DNA of 64,000 nt, taken from Cunninghamia lanceolata. Taxonomy: Eukaryota; Streptophyta; Pinopsida; Cupressales; Cupressaceae. The DNA is taken from assembly GCA_027924645.1 (NCBI GenBank), contig BSBN01000213.1:34722501-34786500 (forward strand). Reading direction: 5' to 3'. Shown one piece after another: positions 1-11,562 of the stretch. Position 1 is the stretch's first letter. Each line of letters begins with the position of its first letter. The translations under genes were made by a program, and so were the position numbers. The notes under the pieces are model-generated. The model worked only from the letters and a program-made list of their open reading frames with translations, did no database searches and was not told where the DNA came from.

Positions 1-611
1 AGAGATTTGATGTCATTTTTATTTTCTCCAAGAGATTAGTGTGTCCCCTTGACTCCCCATTTTATATGAATCTTGCCAAAATTCATATGTGGTGTTTAAT
101 CCTATGGGTGTTGTGTTTTTGTGTGTGTATTTCTTTGTTGTGTTGTGAAAATCAGTTTCTATGAGGACCTCCTATCTTGAGGGTGGGCTTGTGAATGAGC
201 CCTATGGTTGGGATTTGAGAAAATCTCCCTTAACTTGGATGTGAAGTTTTATTTTTTATAAATTTGGATAAATCAAAAGATGACAAACTTATGTTTGATG
301 AAGGTTTTACATGAGTTTCAAAACCCTCTCTTGAAGCCATTAGACTATTGTAAACCCTCTTTTGATAAGATGTTTTTTTTTTCACATTTGTGCATATGGC
401 ACTCTAGATTTGTTTAGAAAAGAGATTTATTTCTTCCTTATGCACATGAGAGTTGTGAAATGAGAAATCTACTTATATGTCTGTTGTATGAAAAATAGAT
501 TTCTTTGTATAAATCATTGTACAAGAAAAAATATTACATTTGGAAGGTTTTCTTTTGTTCAATCATAATTGTATGTATATAAAAAAATAGAAGTGTATTC
601 TTATAGTAAAA
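1..611. other. Intergenic AT-rich DNA, nothing identified
   Basis: I see no coding stretch, repeat pair or recognisable element before the SINE target site. Long A and T runs dominate. Confidence 0.5.
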
Positions 612-625
612 AAGGAGGTTTATTT

Positions 626-908
626 TTCAGCCAATAAGGGCATGGTTCGGTGGTTAAGTCACTCGGTTGTAGTGGTGGCCACCAAAGTTCAAACCCCCGT
701 TGGGCCAATGAGCTCACAGGCTTTACACCTTCACTGGACCAATGAGCTCACGGGTTTGAAGTGTTCTCTCTTGGGGATGAGGTCCCCCGTGTTGTGGCCT
801 CACCGGTTCATAGCTCTGGGCAAAAGCATTGTGGAGCTGGAGGGCGTGTCATACCAGCATCACCGGTCACGTTAAAAAGTTTACTAGGTGCATTTAAAAA
901 AAAAAAAC
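626..908 (+). mobile_element. tRNA-derived SINE, full length
   Basis: This short non-coding retroposon carries an internal RNA polymerase III promoter. The A box is TGGTTCGGTGG (643-653) and the B box is AGTTCAAACCC (686-696), 33 bp apart, which is normal tRNA spacing. A tRNA-unrelated body follows and contains a duplicated CCAATGAGCTCAC motif (about 704 and 738). The 3' end is an A-run (about 895-907). A perfect 14-bp duplication AAGGAGGTTTATTT flanks it at 612-625 and 909-922, the expected mark of LINE-type target-primed insertion. The open frames reading through it are incidental. About 12 bases separate the upstream duplication from the tRNA-like GGG, so the exact 5' end is slightly uncertain. 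Confidence 0.9.
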
Positions 909-922
909 AAGGAGGTTTATTT

Positions 923-2950
923 GTAGATACATTTATTGTTAGAGAAAATAGAAATATAATTCACTTGAAATCTTGTTTTAGGTATTAAAAATATGCATGT
1001 ATCTATTTTTTTAAACGTTTAAAAAAAATTTAAACTTATATGTATAATGTATATGTATATGTATTATATATACATATAATTATATGTGTGAATTGATTTG
1101 AAATGTTGCAGAAAAAATTCTCATAATTGTTTTATGGTAGATCTAAAACTAAAATAATATAGAAAAATAGATTTAAATATTTTTAACTATTTGCAAAAAA
1201 TAGAATGTAATTTCTTCTCCTAGATTGCAAGATATATTTTTTTAAAGTGCACATCAAAAATTTCTAAAAAATAGCATTTCTAAGTCAAATTCAAATCATC
1301 ATATATCCCTTAATACCAATCTAAATCTTTAATGTAACCACTTTTCGATAAGCTCTTGAAATGCTCTTTTCAATGAATTCAAAATATCTCTATTTGAATA
1401 CCTATGTGGAACACATAACTTTGTAAGAAATTTGTTCATTATTTATTGTTGTAAATGTGCTTGGGATGAAATTGATGTGGTTGCTCATTGAGTTATTCAA
1501 GATTCTAGTATCATGTACCTGCAAATTCTTCTCTTTTGAAATAGTTGAAGATGAGGGTTGATTTATAGATGTGTAGATGATAGGATAGAGGGTTGAGATT
1601 TAATTAAAATGGATGGATAGGATTGAATGAGGAGAACTATGGTACTTTTAGGGCTATCATTATATGAATAGCTAAGATTAAAAGATATGATAGAGAAATG
1701 GATGTTGGAGATTGAATTAAATCTTTGACTTTTATTTATTTTTAGTTAGTCATGTGACTTTTTAAATTATTTATTTATTTATGGATGTGATATAATTTAA
1801 AATGTAATTGTGTAGTGAGTTATTATAGTTATTATTTTATATCACAGTATATTTAAGATTTATTGGTGATGCTCTAATTTCTAATATTTAATTATTATTT
1901 ATAATTTTAATTAAGATATTTGAGTGATTTAGTCTTTATTATGTATAACGTAGATTTTAATTATATTAATTGATGGATTAAATCAAATTAAGGTTTGAGG
2001 GTTTTGATATAATTTAATTTAATTTAATTAATGTGTTTTAGAAAATTTATTTGAGTGGTGAGTTATTAAAAATAATTTATTCTTTTAAGAAGGATGCTTA
2101 AATTATGACACATAGGGTTGGAAGAATTTAATAAATATTGTTGATAATTTATTTAATCAAATCAAATTAAATCGGTCTTATAATATGGATTTCATGGAAA
2201 TAGTTAGATAAAAATAAGTAAATAAATAATAATTCAACAAAGATTTCTTATAAAGATGTAGACTAGTTAATATCTTCTAAGCCTTTGTTGTTAAAATGTT
2301 TATAACGAAATTTAACAATTAAAATGAGTTGAAGTTTTTAATTAAATTCAACTTTATCCAAATGAGGTGTCTAGTTTAAGAAAAATAGTTTGAATATGAG
2401 GTAATTAATTTTGTCAATACTTTTAATAACTGATGAATTTATTTATTTTTATTTTGGAACTTTATTGTAAGATAATTAAATAGATCAAATGATAAATAAA
2501 TAATTAAATGAGATTAGGTATGAATGCAAGTTTAAATAAGCCCCAATTATGCTCTTGTAAAATTAATTTTCTTTTGTGAAACTTTCTAGTTAATCAAAAA
2601 ATTCATTTGAAAATTAAATCAAGTCAAAATTTATTACAATTTAACTAGTAAAATAATTAAATGATGTCATCTTATATTTATTTAGTCATAAATTTATTTC
2701 TAGATAATCAAATTCCTTGTATGTTAGTTAGGTGATGCAAGGTAATAGATGCTCTTGTGAGAACTTAATAACTTTGATTCATTAATCATCATTTGAATAG
2801 ATGTACTAGTTGTCAAATATTTTATAAGTTTGATTAAGGAATATTTAAGAAAATTCATATAATAGTTTTAATAAGATTAAGAAAATTAATTAACTAGTTT
2901 GTAAACAAAGTGGATTCCTTATCACCACAAACTTTGTGGGTCCGTCTCTT
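923..2950. other. Intergenic AT-rich DNA
   Basis: No gene is supported. A TATA/TGTATA-rich simple stretch lies around 1040-1086. The rest is low-complexity AT-rich sequence with no long open frame. Confidence 0.5.
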
Positions 2951-3127
2951 GTGTGATGCAACATCCACATTTTTGTATGTATATGCTACAACATTGAGAG
3001 TGCATGTTGTACTACCATGTGTCTTGTGGTGAAGTCATAGTAGAGTTGTTATTTTAAGAAAAAAAATTGTGCCAATGTTCATGCTCACAAGCAAGTGTGG
3101 GCATGACATTTGGTATTAGAGCCAGGT
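2951..3127 (+). mobile_element. Relic of an LTR end plus primer binding site
   Basis: At 3111 the sequence TGGTATTAGAGCCAGG closely resembles the plant initiator-tRNA-Met primer site TGGTATCAGAGC. It follows a candidate LTR terminus ...GACA ending at 3108 by two bases, the spacing seen in the better preserved elements of this window. I found no partner LTR and no coding remains downstream, so this is at best a short fossil. The left limit given is arbitrary. Confidence 0.4.
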
Positions 3128-6027
3128 TTGTAAACACTAGGAGCTCTAGGAATTTGTTTATGTCATGTTGTCGTATGTGTTATTGTTTAAATGTTGTTCT
3201 ATGATGATTTTAATTATTGAAAATACATGGTTCATAAATTCTATCATTACTGTCAAAAGTTGTAGTATGTTTCTCAATGCTTCTGCTTAATGTGAAATTT
3301 TTGAGCAGTTAAAAGTTAAGATTTGTTGTACTAAGTACTCAAGTTGAGCCATTTGAATGTAAAACTTCAAGAATACTTGTTGACTCCCTGTTTCATTTAT
3401 GAATTTAATTTAGTAGTAGAATGGTAAAGTGTAAGAAAGAAAGGAATTTAAATAAAGAAAAAAATAATGTAGTATGGTCAATATTTTATTATAAATGCAA
3501 GTTTCCTTTTAATTATTTTGAATTTTTATGAAGATTGAAAATTAATTTTGTAAAAATGGAGTTGTTATCTAATGGATTGTTGGTTCCCAAATCTGCACAC
3601 ATCAAAATCTAAAGGTTTTCCAATTCTTATGATCAAATTCAATGGGAGACTTAGCCAACAGAGTGGGAGATTATTTTCACTTATCTCCCCTGCACTTCAA
3701 GCTCTGCCCAACCTAGGGGGTATCCCTTATTACAATGTCAATAGAATTGTCTTTCACTATATCAAGCATAAATGTTCTCATTAATTTACACCAAGATATG
3801 TAATATTATCTTGAAACTTGGCAAAGCTCTTGGAGATTTTCACATTGTTGGATTTGAGAACATGCACTAAATCCTACTTAAACTAATGTTGAAAAATAGA
3901 ATAAAATGGTTCAAATGATTTATCTCTAAATTCAGTGTTCTTTCTAGACCTTTGGGCAAATAGATTCTCAGATCGATGCTTTATCAAGGGAAATAGAGTC
4001 AGATGCTACAATGTAGAAGTTTCTTTCTTGACATTAAAACTTCAAATTCAGAGGGTTTAATTGTATCACTGCCTTACAATGACACACCCAAGAAAGAGTA
4101 ATTCCTACAAATCTTCTTCAACAATCCCTAATGTAATACATCACTCCTTATATCTTACCTAAAGCATGTTTAATCCATTCCCTAAACAAAATTAGTAAAT
4201 AAGACATTGAATACAACAAGTGTGCATAAATGAAATCCAAAATCCTTGATTCCTTCATTCAAAAAAGAAATGCATGTACATTCAAGGAGACAATTGCAAG
4301 AAATACACACATACAATATTATTCATATATTACAATCTGAATTGAAAATGGTCATACAGAAATATATTCATCTATAAGAAGCATTTTTCTCTATAGTCCT
4401 AACAAAATGAACCTACTTTGTGAAAGAAACTAATCCCCAAAGCGTGGATATCTTGTATCCATGGCCTAGAATCCCTTCTCTCTCTCTCTTACTACAACCT
4501 TTTGAGCTCTATATAATGAGACAAATTATGTCAGTTAGGATTTCCTTAGTACAAATTTCATTTAATATTTGTGACTTGGGGACTTGTATCTATTCTCTGA
4601 ATGGTTAATTTTAAAACAACTTGTTTTGACCAATCTCTCCGGGACATGAACTGAGATTGATACTTCTCCTTAAAAAAGGTTTACAACAACATTTTGGTTT
4701 ACAAGAATATTCTAGCAAGTCTAAAATATTCTAGGCACTTCAAGATAAATGCCCCCTTTTTTCTTCAACCTCAGATTTAGAGCATGGGCTATTAGGTTGT
4801 TAGCATGACTCCCCATCTTTCAATCTCCTGCCACTAAGTATCAAGGCTTCTAGAATAGTTGAGGTAGCTACCAATAGTTGAACTAGAAAGCAATCAAAAC
4901 TACCTTTGCAAGGGAGATCCTATAGATGTCACCATCCTTTAGGTGCTAACTTCTTTGACTTTGTCAATAGAGTCCAAATTCTTCATCACCAATTAGGCCA
5001 CCCAAGCACGATATCCTTCCTTTGTGGCATCTGTGTATTTGACAAGTATCATCAAGCATAGAGAAGGGGAGAGAGAAAAATGATGTCTCTCTACCTGAGC
5101 CTATGGGTGCCTAACTTTACCAAGGTTGCTACAATCTCACCAAGTTTGTCCACCTCAGCCAAGTAGCCAGATTCAATTGGAGGCTCTAAACAACCAAAAC
5201 TCTTCCTCACCAGAATGACACTAGTCAATAGTGGTCCTGAGGAAGTAGCAAGGCTACTAAAGCCAAAGTCTCCTATTCTTACCAAATCCTCCCATCCCCT
5301 GGTTAGCATTCACTCCTTCCTTAATTTAGAATGAGAAAACCTACAACCAGGAGAAGAGGGGCATATTGCTTTGGGAAATAGAAGGTAAAAGTAGTAAAGT
5401 AGACAAGGAAATATTTTGCACAATATCCATGGTAAAAGTTGATGTGAACAGTCCACAAAAACACTCCTATTTGTAGCAGAAATGGAAAGAGGCCATTTTC
5501 CTGAGAATTTCCACTTTCCAACAACCTCCATAATTCTATTTCATGTGCTCATAGGCTTCACATGTTTGAATCCATATCTAGAAATATTTGAAGATCACAT
5601 TGTAGCCTCCAAAGCTAGAAATGGAGGTGCAAGCTAGTATTAGCTTACTAAATTTTGACTACAAACACCTCTTGTGCAGATAGCAAATGTCTGGCCTATT
5701 TACCAAAGTCCAACTGAAGATCAGGATCAGCTGTAGAAGTGTACTACTTGTCAAATCATAACCCTCTATACTCGATCAACACCTTCCAATTGTGCAGGCT
5801 TAAAATAATGCCAGAGCATAGCTGATAACCTTGAAAACCAGGTAGAACTTATAGTGCTATAATTATTCTACTACTGCTTATAGATGAAATTGAGAATTTA
5901 AACTTAGACCGTTGATTTGAGACACATCAAAATAAGATCGACGGTTGACGATGCAAGAAAATCCACTGGGAGCATTGAAAAAGTCATAGGCCAATTAGAA
6001 AATGACAACAGAGAGAGCCCTTCCAAC
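3128..6027. other. Intergenic DNA, no supported gene
   Basis: Several frames of 60-90 codons occur (for example on the minus strand at 5091-5531), but none shows a recognisable domain and they overlap one another in different frames. I treat the stretch as non-coding flank of the chromovirus insertion. Confidence 0.45.
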
Positions 6028-6032
6028 TAAAG

Positions 6033-6908
6033 TGATGCAAGAGCATCCAGTGGTGTAAGGGCAATCTTGCATCACCCAAAAAGAAGTTAATTCAAAATCA
6101 CTGTAGTTGTTTTCATTTCTTTCCATAATTAGTGTTTCTGGTTCCATAATATCTAGGATAATAATGTAGGACTTTCAGTTTTTCCAAAACTACTAAAAAT
6201 AGCGACCTGCCTATTTTGGAAAGTGTACCTGCTATTTTTAAAAAGTTTGCATTTGGGCATGTAATAAAGCAAAAACTTCCAGAAAGTTACATAACAGAAA
6301 TATAAGACCTTTGGTGAAGGAATCAGGCAAAGATCATTTGTGAGCTGAAAGATATTAAAGTTTTTGTTTTCTGAAAAGCCCCTGAAAATTTTTGGAACAA
6401 GATATGAGGCACTAAAACTTCCCATAATGTCCTGAAAAGTTGACGAAAATCTATTTACAAATTTCGAGCATGATAGTTCACATCGCGAGCTTTCTGGCGC
6501 TTAAAATGATTCATCAATCAGACACCCGGATCAAAAGTTATGCTTCCCGAAAGTTGACCTACTTTCGGAGGGAGTTACAAATTTCAAAATTTAGCTGGAG
6601 GCCGTCAAAAAGTGCTATTTATGACCATTTTAGGAACCCTGAGTGGTAGTAGAGGAAGGGGGGCCAGTGTAGAGTCAAGAATAGGTGGGAAAACAGAAAC
6701 CCTAGCTGATTTGGGGTTACAAAAGGCTGAAGATTCTAGAGTCTTGAGGTTGGGAAAGCTGTAATGTGTTGCAGCCAGTAGAGGATTCATCCTCTGATTG
6801 TAATTGAGCTTTTGTAATGTAAAGAGTTGCCCAGTTCAATAAAAGAAAGTTCTATTTGCTGTGTTCAATATTTGTTATTGTGTGTTTTGTGATTTACCCC
6901 CTTCATCA
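6033..6908 (+). repeat. 5' LTR of the chromovirus
   Basis: It starts TGATGC and ends TTCATCA. The first 15 bases form a hairpin (GATGC, loop AAGA, GCATC). AATAAA at 6838-6843 is a possible polyadenylation signal. A short inverted repeat AGAGGATTCATCCTCT lies just upstream of it. Confidence 0.95.
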
Positions 6909-6910
6909 AG

Positions 6911-6922
6911 TGGTATCAGAAC
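6911..6922 (+). promoter_or_regulatory. Primer binding site, initiator tRNA-Met type
   Basis: TGGTATCAGAAC starts two bases after the 5' LTR and differs from the common TGGTATCAGAGC at one base. It would prime minus-strand cDNA synthesis. Confidence 0.85.
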
Positions 6923-7006
6923 AGGGTTCCTGAGTGTAGACAGATCGCCAACCGTGAGGCAGTTTGCACCAGGACCTGAGGTTGTGGGTTTGTTGCGGAG
7001 ACCAAG

Positions 7007-8030
7007 ATGCCTCCATGAAGAAATCATGTTGGGAGGAATGCTTTGACGGAAGAGGGTTTTAGAGCCCTACAAAGACAAATCGATGCATTGCAAGAGGAGC
7101 TACAAAGAGGGTTTGAGCTGAGGATAAGAGAAGAAAGTGAAGATGAAGCTGAAGAAGAGCTATCTGAGGAAGAACAAGAAGCTACTGGAGATGCTGCAGA
7201 AGTTAGGTTGTTGAGGGCCATTTCAAAGATCAGAAAGAGGCCCAGGATTAAAGTTTCTACATATTCTGGAGATTTGAATCCAGAACAGCTTATTGATTGG
7301 ATCAATGACATGGAGGAGTATTTTGAGTATGAAGATGTGGAGGACCCAGATCGGGTTAAGTTTGCAAAAACAAAGTTGAAGGGACACGCCAATATTTGGT
7401 GGAAGGAGGTCCAATTGGAGAGGAATAGAAGAGGAAAAGGAAAGATCACTAGATGGGATCGGATGGTGGAGAAATTGAAGAAGCAGTTCATTCCTGTGGA
7501 CTATGAGATGGAGTTGCTGAAGAAGTTGCAAGGACTGAAGCAAGGTAACAAGTCTATTAAGGAGTATACAGAAGAGTTTTATAAAATTACTATCAGGATA
7601 GGCCATGCAGAGCCCAACAAGGAGAAGGTAGCCCGTTACATTAATGGGTTGAGGCCGAGTATTTAAGAGGAGTTGGGCCTGGTCAGAATGACCACCATAG
7701 AAGATGCGTACCAGTTTTCCCTGAAGGTGGAAGAGAAACTGAATAAAAGATTTGACAGCAAGCAAAGGGGAAGAGGTCAAGGTGGAAGGACTGGTGGAAG
7801 ACCCTATGGGGGCCGAAATGAAGATGCAAAGAAAAGTGAAGAAGCTGGCACCAGTTGAAATCAGAGAGGTGATAATACCTACCGCCCTCGTGACCAGAAC
7901 AATGGTGAGCAAAGAGGAAGAGGAACAGGCAGACCTAGGCAAGGACTTGGAAGAGGAGGTTTAAGAGGAACCTATTTCCAATGTGGAGAAGAAGGGCATC
8001 GAGCATACGAGTGTCTGCAACATCAAGGAA
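7007..8030 (+). pseudogene. Gag of the chromovirus, with zinc knuckle
   Basis: Gag is the capsid/nucleocapsid part of the polyprotein. I start it at ATG 7007, in frame with everything downstream; the fourth codon is already a stop (TGA 7016-7018). An acidic N-terminal coil (about 7043-7190) is followed by a retrotransposon Gag domain containing DWINDMEEYF and a KGHANIWWKE segment, then an RG/QG-rich basic stretch. The zinc knuckle (7973-8014) should be C-x2-C-x4-H-x4-C, but its first Cys codon reads TAT (Tyr), so it is broken. Further in-frame stops are TAA 7664-7666 and TGA 7856-7858. There is no frameshift. Confidence 0.85.
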
Positions 8031-8536
8031 GGATGAATAGAAGACCTGAAGGTAATGCACGAGTTGCACATGTGGATGAAGATGCACAGTCTGAGCACTT
8101 TGAAGATGCAAAAAGGGGAGAAACCCTAGTTGTCAGAAGAACTTTGTTGAATGAGGAGAAAGAACCCAATAAGAGGAAGAGTTTATTCCACACGAGGTGC
8201 AAATGTGAAGGTAAGTGTTGTGATATTATTATTAACAGTGGAAGCACTGATAATCTTGTTTCAGAGGAGATGGTTGACAAGTTGAAGTTGACAAGAAGAA
8301 AGCATCCGCATCCATACCAGATTGCATGGTTGCAGAAGGACCATAGAGCTTTGGTCAATGAACAGTGTTTAGTGAAGTTCAAGATTGGTGACTACCATGA
8401 TGAGGCGTTGTGTGACATTATACTGATGGATGCATGTCATATGTTATTGGGGAGGCGGTGGTAATATGATAGGAGCGTTGTCCATGATGGTCGTGCAAAT
8501 ACATACTCCCTAACAAAGGATGGAGTCTGTCATAAG
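8031..8536 (+). pseudogene. Protease region of the chromovirus
   Basis: This is a retropepsin-like aspartic protease that would cut the polyprotein. The active-site loop reads IIINSGSTDNLVS: the catalytic Asp codon is AAC (Asn, 8234-8236), so the enzyme would be dead even without stops. The second conserved block, CDIILMDACHMLLG, is present near the end. A stop TAA at 8462-8464 follows it directly, and the frame then reopens into the RT linker. The G-to-A change at the catalytic codon and the CAA-to-TAA type stop both fit deamination of methylated cytosine. Confidence 0.85.
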
Positions 8537-10060
8537 TTGAAGCCCTTGAAGGAGGTGGAAGAAAAGGTATGTAGTAATGCCAGAATTTGCTTGGTAGATG
8601 GTAGAAAGTTTTTGGAGGGTATGAAGCATGAGTGTCACTACTTTGCATTAATTCCTAAGATCAGTCAAGAGAAATGTGAAGATGTACCAGTAAAAGTCTC
8701 AGAAATGTTGAAAGAACTTCAAGATATTGTCTTTGATAATGTACTAGAAGGTTTACCACCAGTGAGGAAGATAAATCATCAAATGGATTTGATACCAGGA
8801 GCTAGTTTGCCAAATAAGGCAGCCCACAGAATGACTCCAGTAGAGAATGAAGAGTTGAACAGACAAGTTCATGAGCTATTAAGGAAGGGACTAATAAGGG
8901 AGAGCCTAAGTCCATGTGCGGTACTTGCAGTACTAGCACCAAAGAAAGATGGAGAGTGGAGGATGTGTACAGATTCCCGAGCCATCAACAAGATCACAAT
9001 CAAGTACAGATTTCCATTGCCGAGAATGGATGACATAATGGATTGTTTGAGTGGAGCCAAGTACTTCACGAAGATTGATTTGAAGAGTGGGTATCACCAG
9101 ATTCGAATCAGAGAAGGAGATGAATGGAAGACAGCCTTCAAGACAAAGGAGGGTTTGTATGAGTAGTTAGTCATGCCATTTGGGCTAACCAATGCACCGA
9201 GCACATTCATGCGGCTCGTGAATGAGGTATTGAAAGAATTTTTGGGAAGTTTTGTTATTGTTTATTTGGATGATATTTTAATTTTCAGTAAGACTTGGGA
9301 TGAGCATCTGATGCATATCAGAAGAGTTCTAGAGAAGATGAGGGAGGAGAAGTTGCTAATTAATCTAAAGAAATGTAGTTTTGCAAAGGAGTTGGTATAC
9401 TTGGGATTTGTTGTCTCAGAGGAAGGTCTTAAGATGGACCCAGAAAAAGTAAGGGCTATCATTGAATGGCCTATGCCAAGGAGTGCAACAGAGGTAAGAT
9501 CTTTTCATGGTTTGGCAAGTTTTTATAGAAATTTTATCAGGAATTTTAGTAGCATTTGTGCACCCTTAACTGAGACAATGAGAGGGGATAGAAAAGAGTT
9601 TAAATGGACTAAAGGAGTAGACAAGAGCTTTGACACGTTGAAGCAGAAAGTCATAGAACAACCTGTTTTGGCACTTCCAGATTTTAATAAGGTATTTCAG
9701 GTAGATAGTGATGCTAGTGGTAGTGGTATAGGAGCTGTTTTGAGCCAAGAAGGTAAGCCCATTGCCTATTTTAGTGAGAAGCTTAATGATGCCAAGAAAA
9801 AGTATTCTATTTATGATCAGGAATTTTATGCAATAGTTCAGGCTTTGAAGAAATGGAGACATTATTTGTTGCCAAAAGAGTTTGTTTTATATACTGATCA
9901 TCAGGCTTTGTAGTATCTTAATAGTCAAGGGAAGTTGAACCAAAGGCAATTAAAATGGGTTGAGTTTTTGCAGAGTTATACCTCTGTTTTGAAGCACAGG
10001 AGTGGGAAGTCCAACAGAGTTGCAGATGCCTTGAGCAGAAGGCAAAATTTGTTGACAGAA
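8537..10060 (+). pseudogene. Reverse transcriptase and RNase H of the chromovirus
   Basis: RT copies the RNA and RNase H removes it from the hybrid. The RT fingers and palm are easy to recognise: [39 protein letters not shown] and the catalytic YLDD at 9263-9274. RNase H follows with its acidic residues in place: Asp in VDSDAS, Glu in YDQEFYAI, Asp in LYTDHQAL and Asp in VADALSRR. Two in-frame stops interrupt the region: TAG 9164-9166, in a Trp position just before MPFGL, and TAG 9911-9913 inside RNase H. There are no frameshifts. The catalytic residues survive better than the reading frame, so decay is recent relative to the family. Confidence 0.92.
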
Positions 10061-11524
10061 ATGAAGATAGAGGTTGTTGGGTTTGATGAGCTCAAATGTT
10101 TGTATCCTGAAGATCTAGATTTCGCAGAGGCTTGGAAAGCTTGTCTAGAGCCTGTTACTTTGGATACGACAAAGTGGTTGGATTTCATAATCCAAGATGG
10201 CATGTTGTTTAGAGGAAGTCAGTTGTGCATTCTGAGGAGTTCCATGAGAGAGAACCTGATTAAGGAGAAGCATAGTGGAGGATTAGCTGGACACTTTGGT
10301 CGAGATAAGACCATTTCTATTGTTGGTGAAAATTATTATTGGCCACAGTTGCAGCAGGATGTGAGGAAGTTTGTGCAGAGTTGCAGAGTATGTCAGATGG
10401 CAAAAGCAACAAGTCAGAATACAGGGTTGTATCAACCATTACCTGTACCAGAGAAGCCATGGGATGATATTATTATGGATTTCATTCTTGGTTTACCAAG
10501 GACACAGAGAGGGCATGATTCTATTTTTGTGGTGGTGGACAGATTCTCAAAGATGGCACATTTTATTCCTTGTAAGAAGACTAATGATGTTGTTCATATT
10601 GCAGAGTTATTTTTCAGGGAAGTGGTGAGACTACATGGTCTACCAAAGAGCATAGTTTCAGATCGAGATACCAAGTTTGTTGGTTATTACTGGAGGACAT
10701 TGTGGAAGAAGTTGAAAATAGATTTGAAGTTTAGTTTTGCACACCATCCACAGACTAATGGACAAACTGAAGTGGTGAATAGGAGTTTGGGTAACCTACT
10801 ATGATGCTTAGTAGGAGATAAGCCCAAGGGATGGGATTTGATTTTACCATAGGCAGAATTTGCTTACAACAATTTTGTCAATAGGGGTACTGGTAAATCA
10901 CCATTCTAGATTGTATATGGCAATAGCCCAAGAAATGCTTCTGAGTTAAGGAAGCTGGACAACGGAGAAAAGACAAGTACTGAAGCTGAAGACTTTGCAG
11001 AACATCTGAAGAATTTGCATGAAGAGGTGAGAAAGCACATTAATAAAGTGAATATTTAGTACAAGGTTAAGGCAGATCAGAAGAGGAGATATAAGGAATT
11101 CTAGGTAGGAGATGAAGTCATGGCTCACTTGAGAAAAGAAAGGTTCCCAATTGGAACATACAATAAGTTGAAAATGAAGAAATTTGGACCATGCAAAATT
11201 TTGAAGAAACATGATTTAGGAAATGCATATGAGCTAGAGCTGCCGAGTGGGATCAATATTTCCCCTATTTTCAACATTGCTGATTTATTAGAATATCATG
11301 AAGGTGGAACAGAGGATGGACCAACAGAAGAACAGTGGAGTATTCTGGCATCTACTTCAACAGAGGAGATAGAAGAGATCTTGGATAGCCATGTGGGAAG
11401 AAGTACTCGGAACAAGAAATATGAAGAATATTTGGTAAAATGGAAAGGAAGGCCTGTTGAAGATTCTTCTTGGTTGTCTAAGGCAGAGGTTGACCATTTA
11501 GGTTTTCCTCACACAAACACATGA
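10061..11524 (+). pseudogene. Integrase with C-terminal chromodomain
   Basis: Integrase inserts the cDNA into the host genome. The zinc-binding HHCC region is visible (HSGGLAGHFG then SCRVCQ). The core D,D,E residues lie in IIMDFILGLP, SIVSDRDTKF and NGQTEVVNRS. The tail contains [14 protein letters not shown], a typical chromodomain (about 11360-11500), which in chromoviruses is thought to bind modified histones. Five premature stops lie in the second half: TGA 10802, and TAG at 10850, 10907, 11057 and 11102. The natural stop is TGA 11522-11524, 38 bp before the 3' LTR. Confidence 0.92.
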
Positions 11525-11562
11525 GACGTGACAGGGTCACTTCTCAAATTACCCTGGGTGTC

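Noticed and set aside
7223..7942. 239-codon minus-strand frame
   Set aside because: It is the antisense shadow of the gag coding region of the chromovirus.
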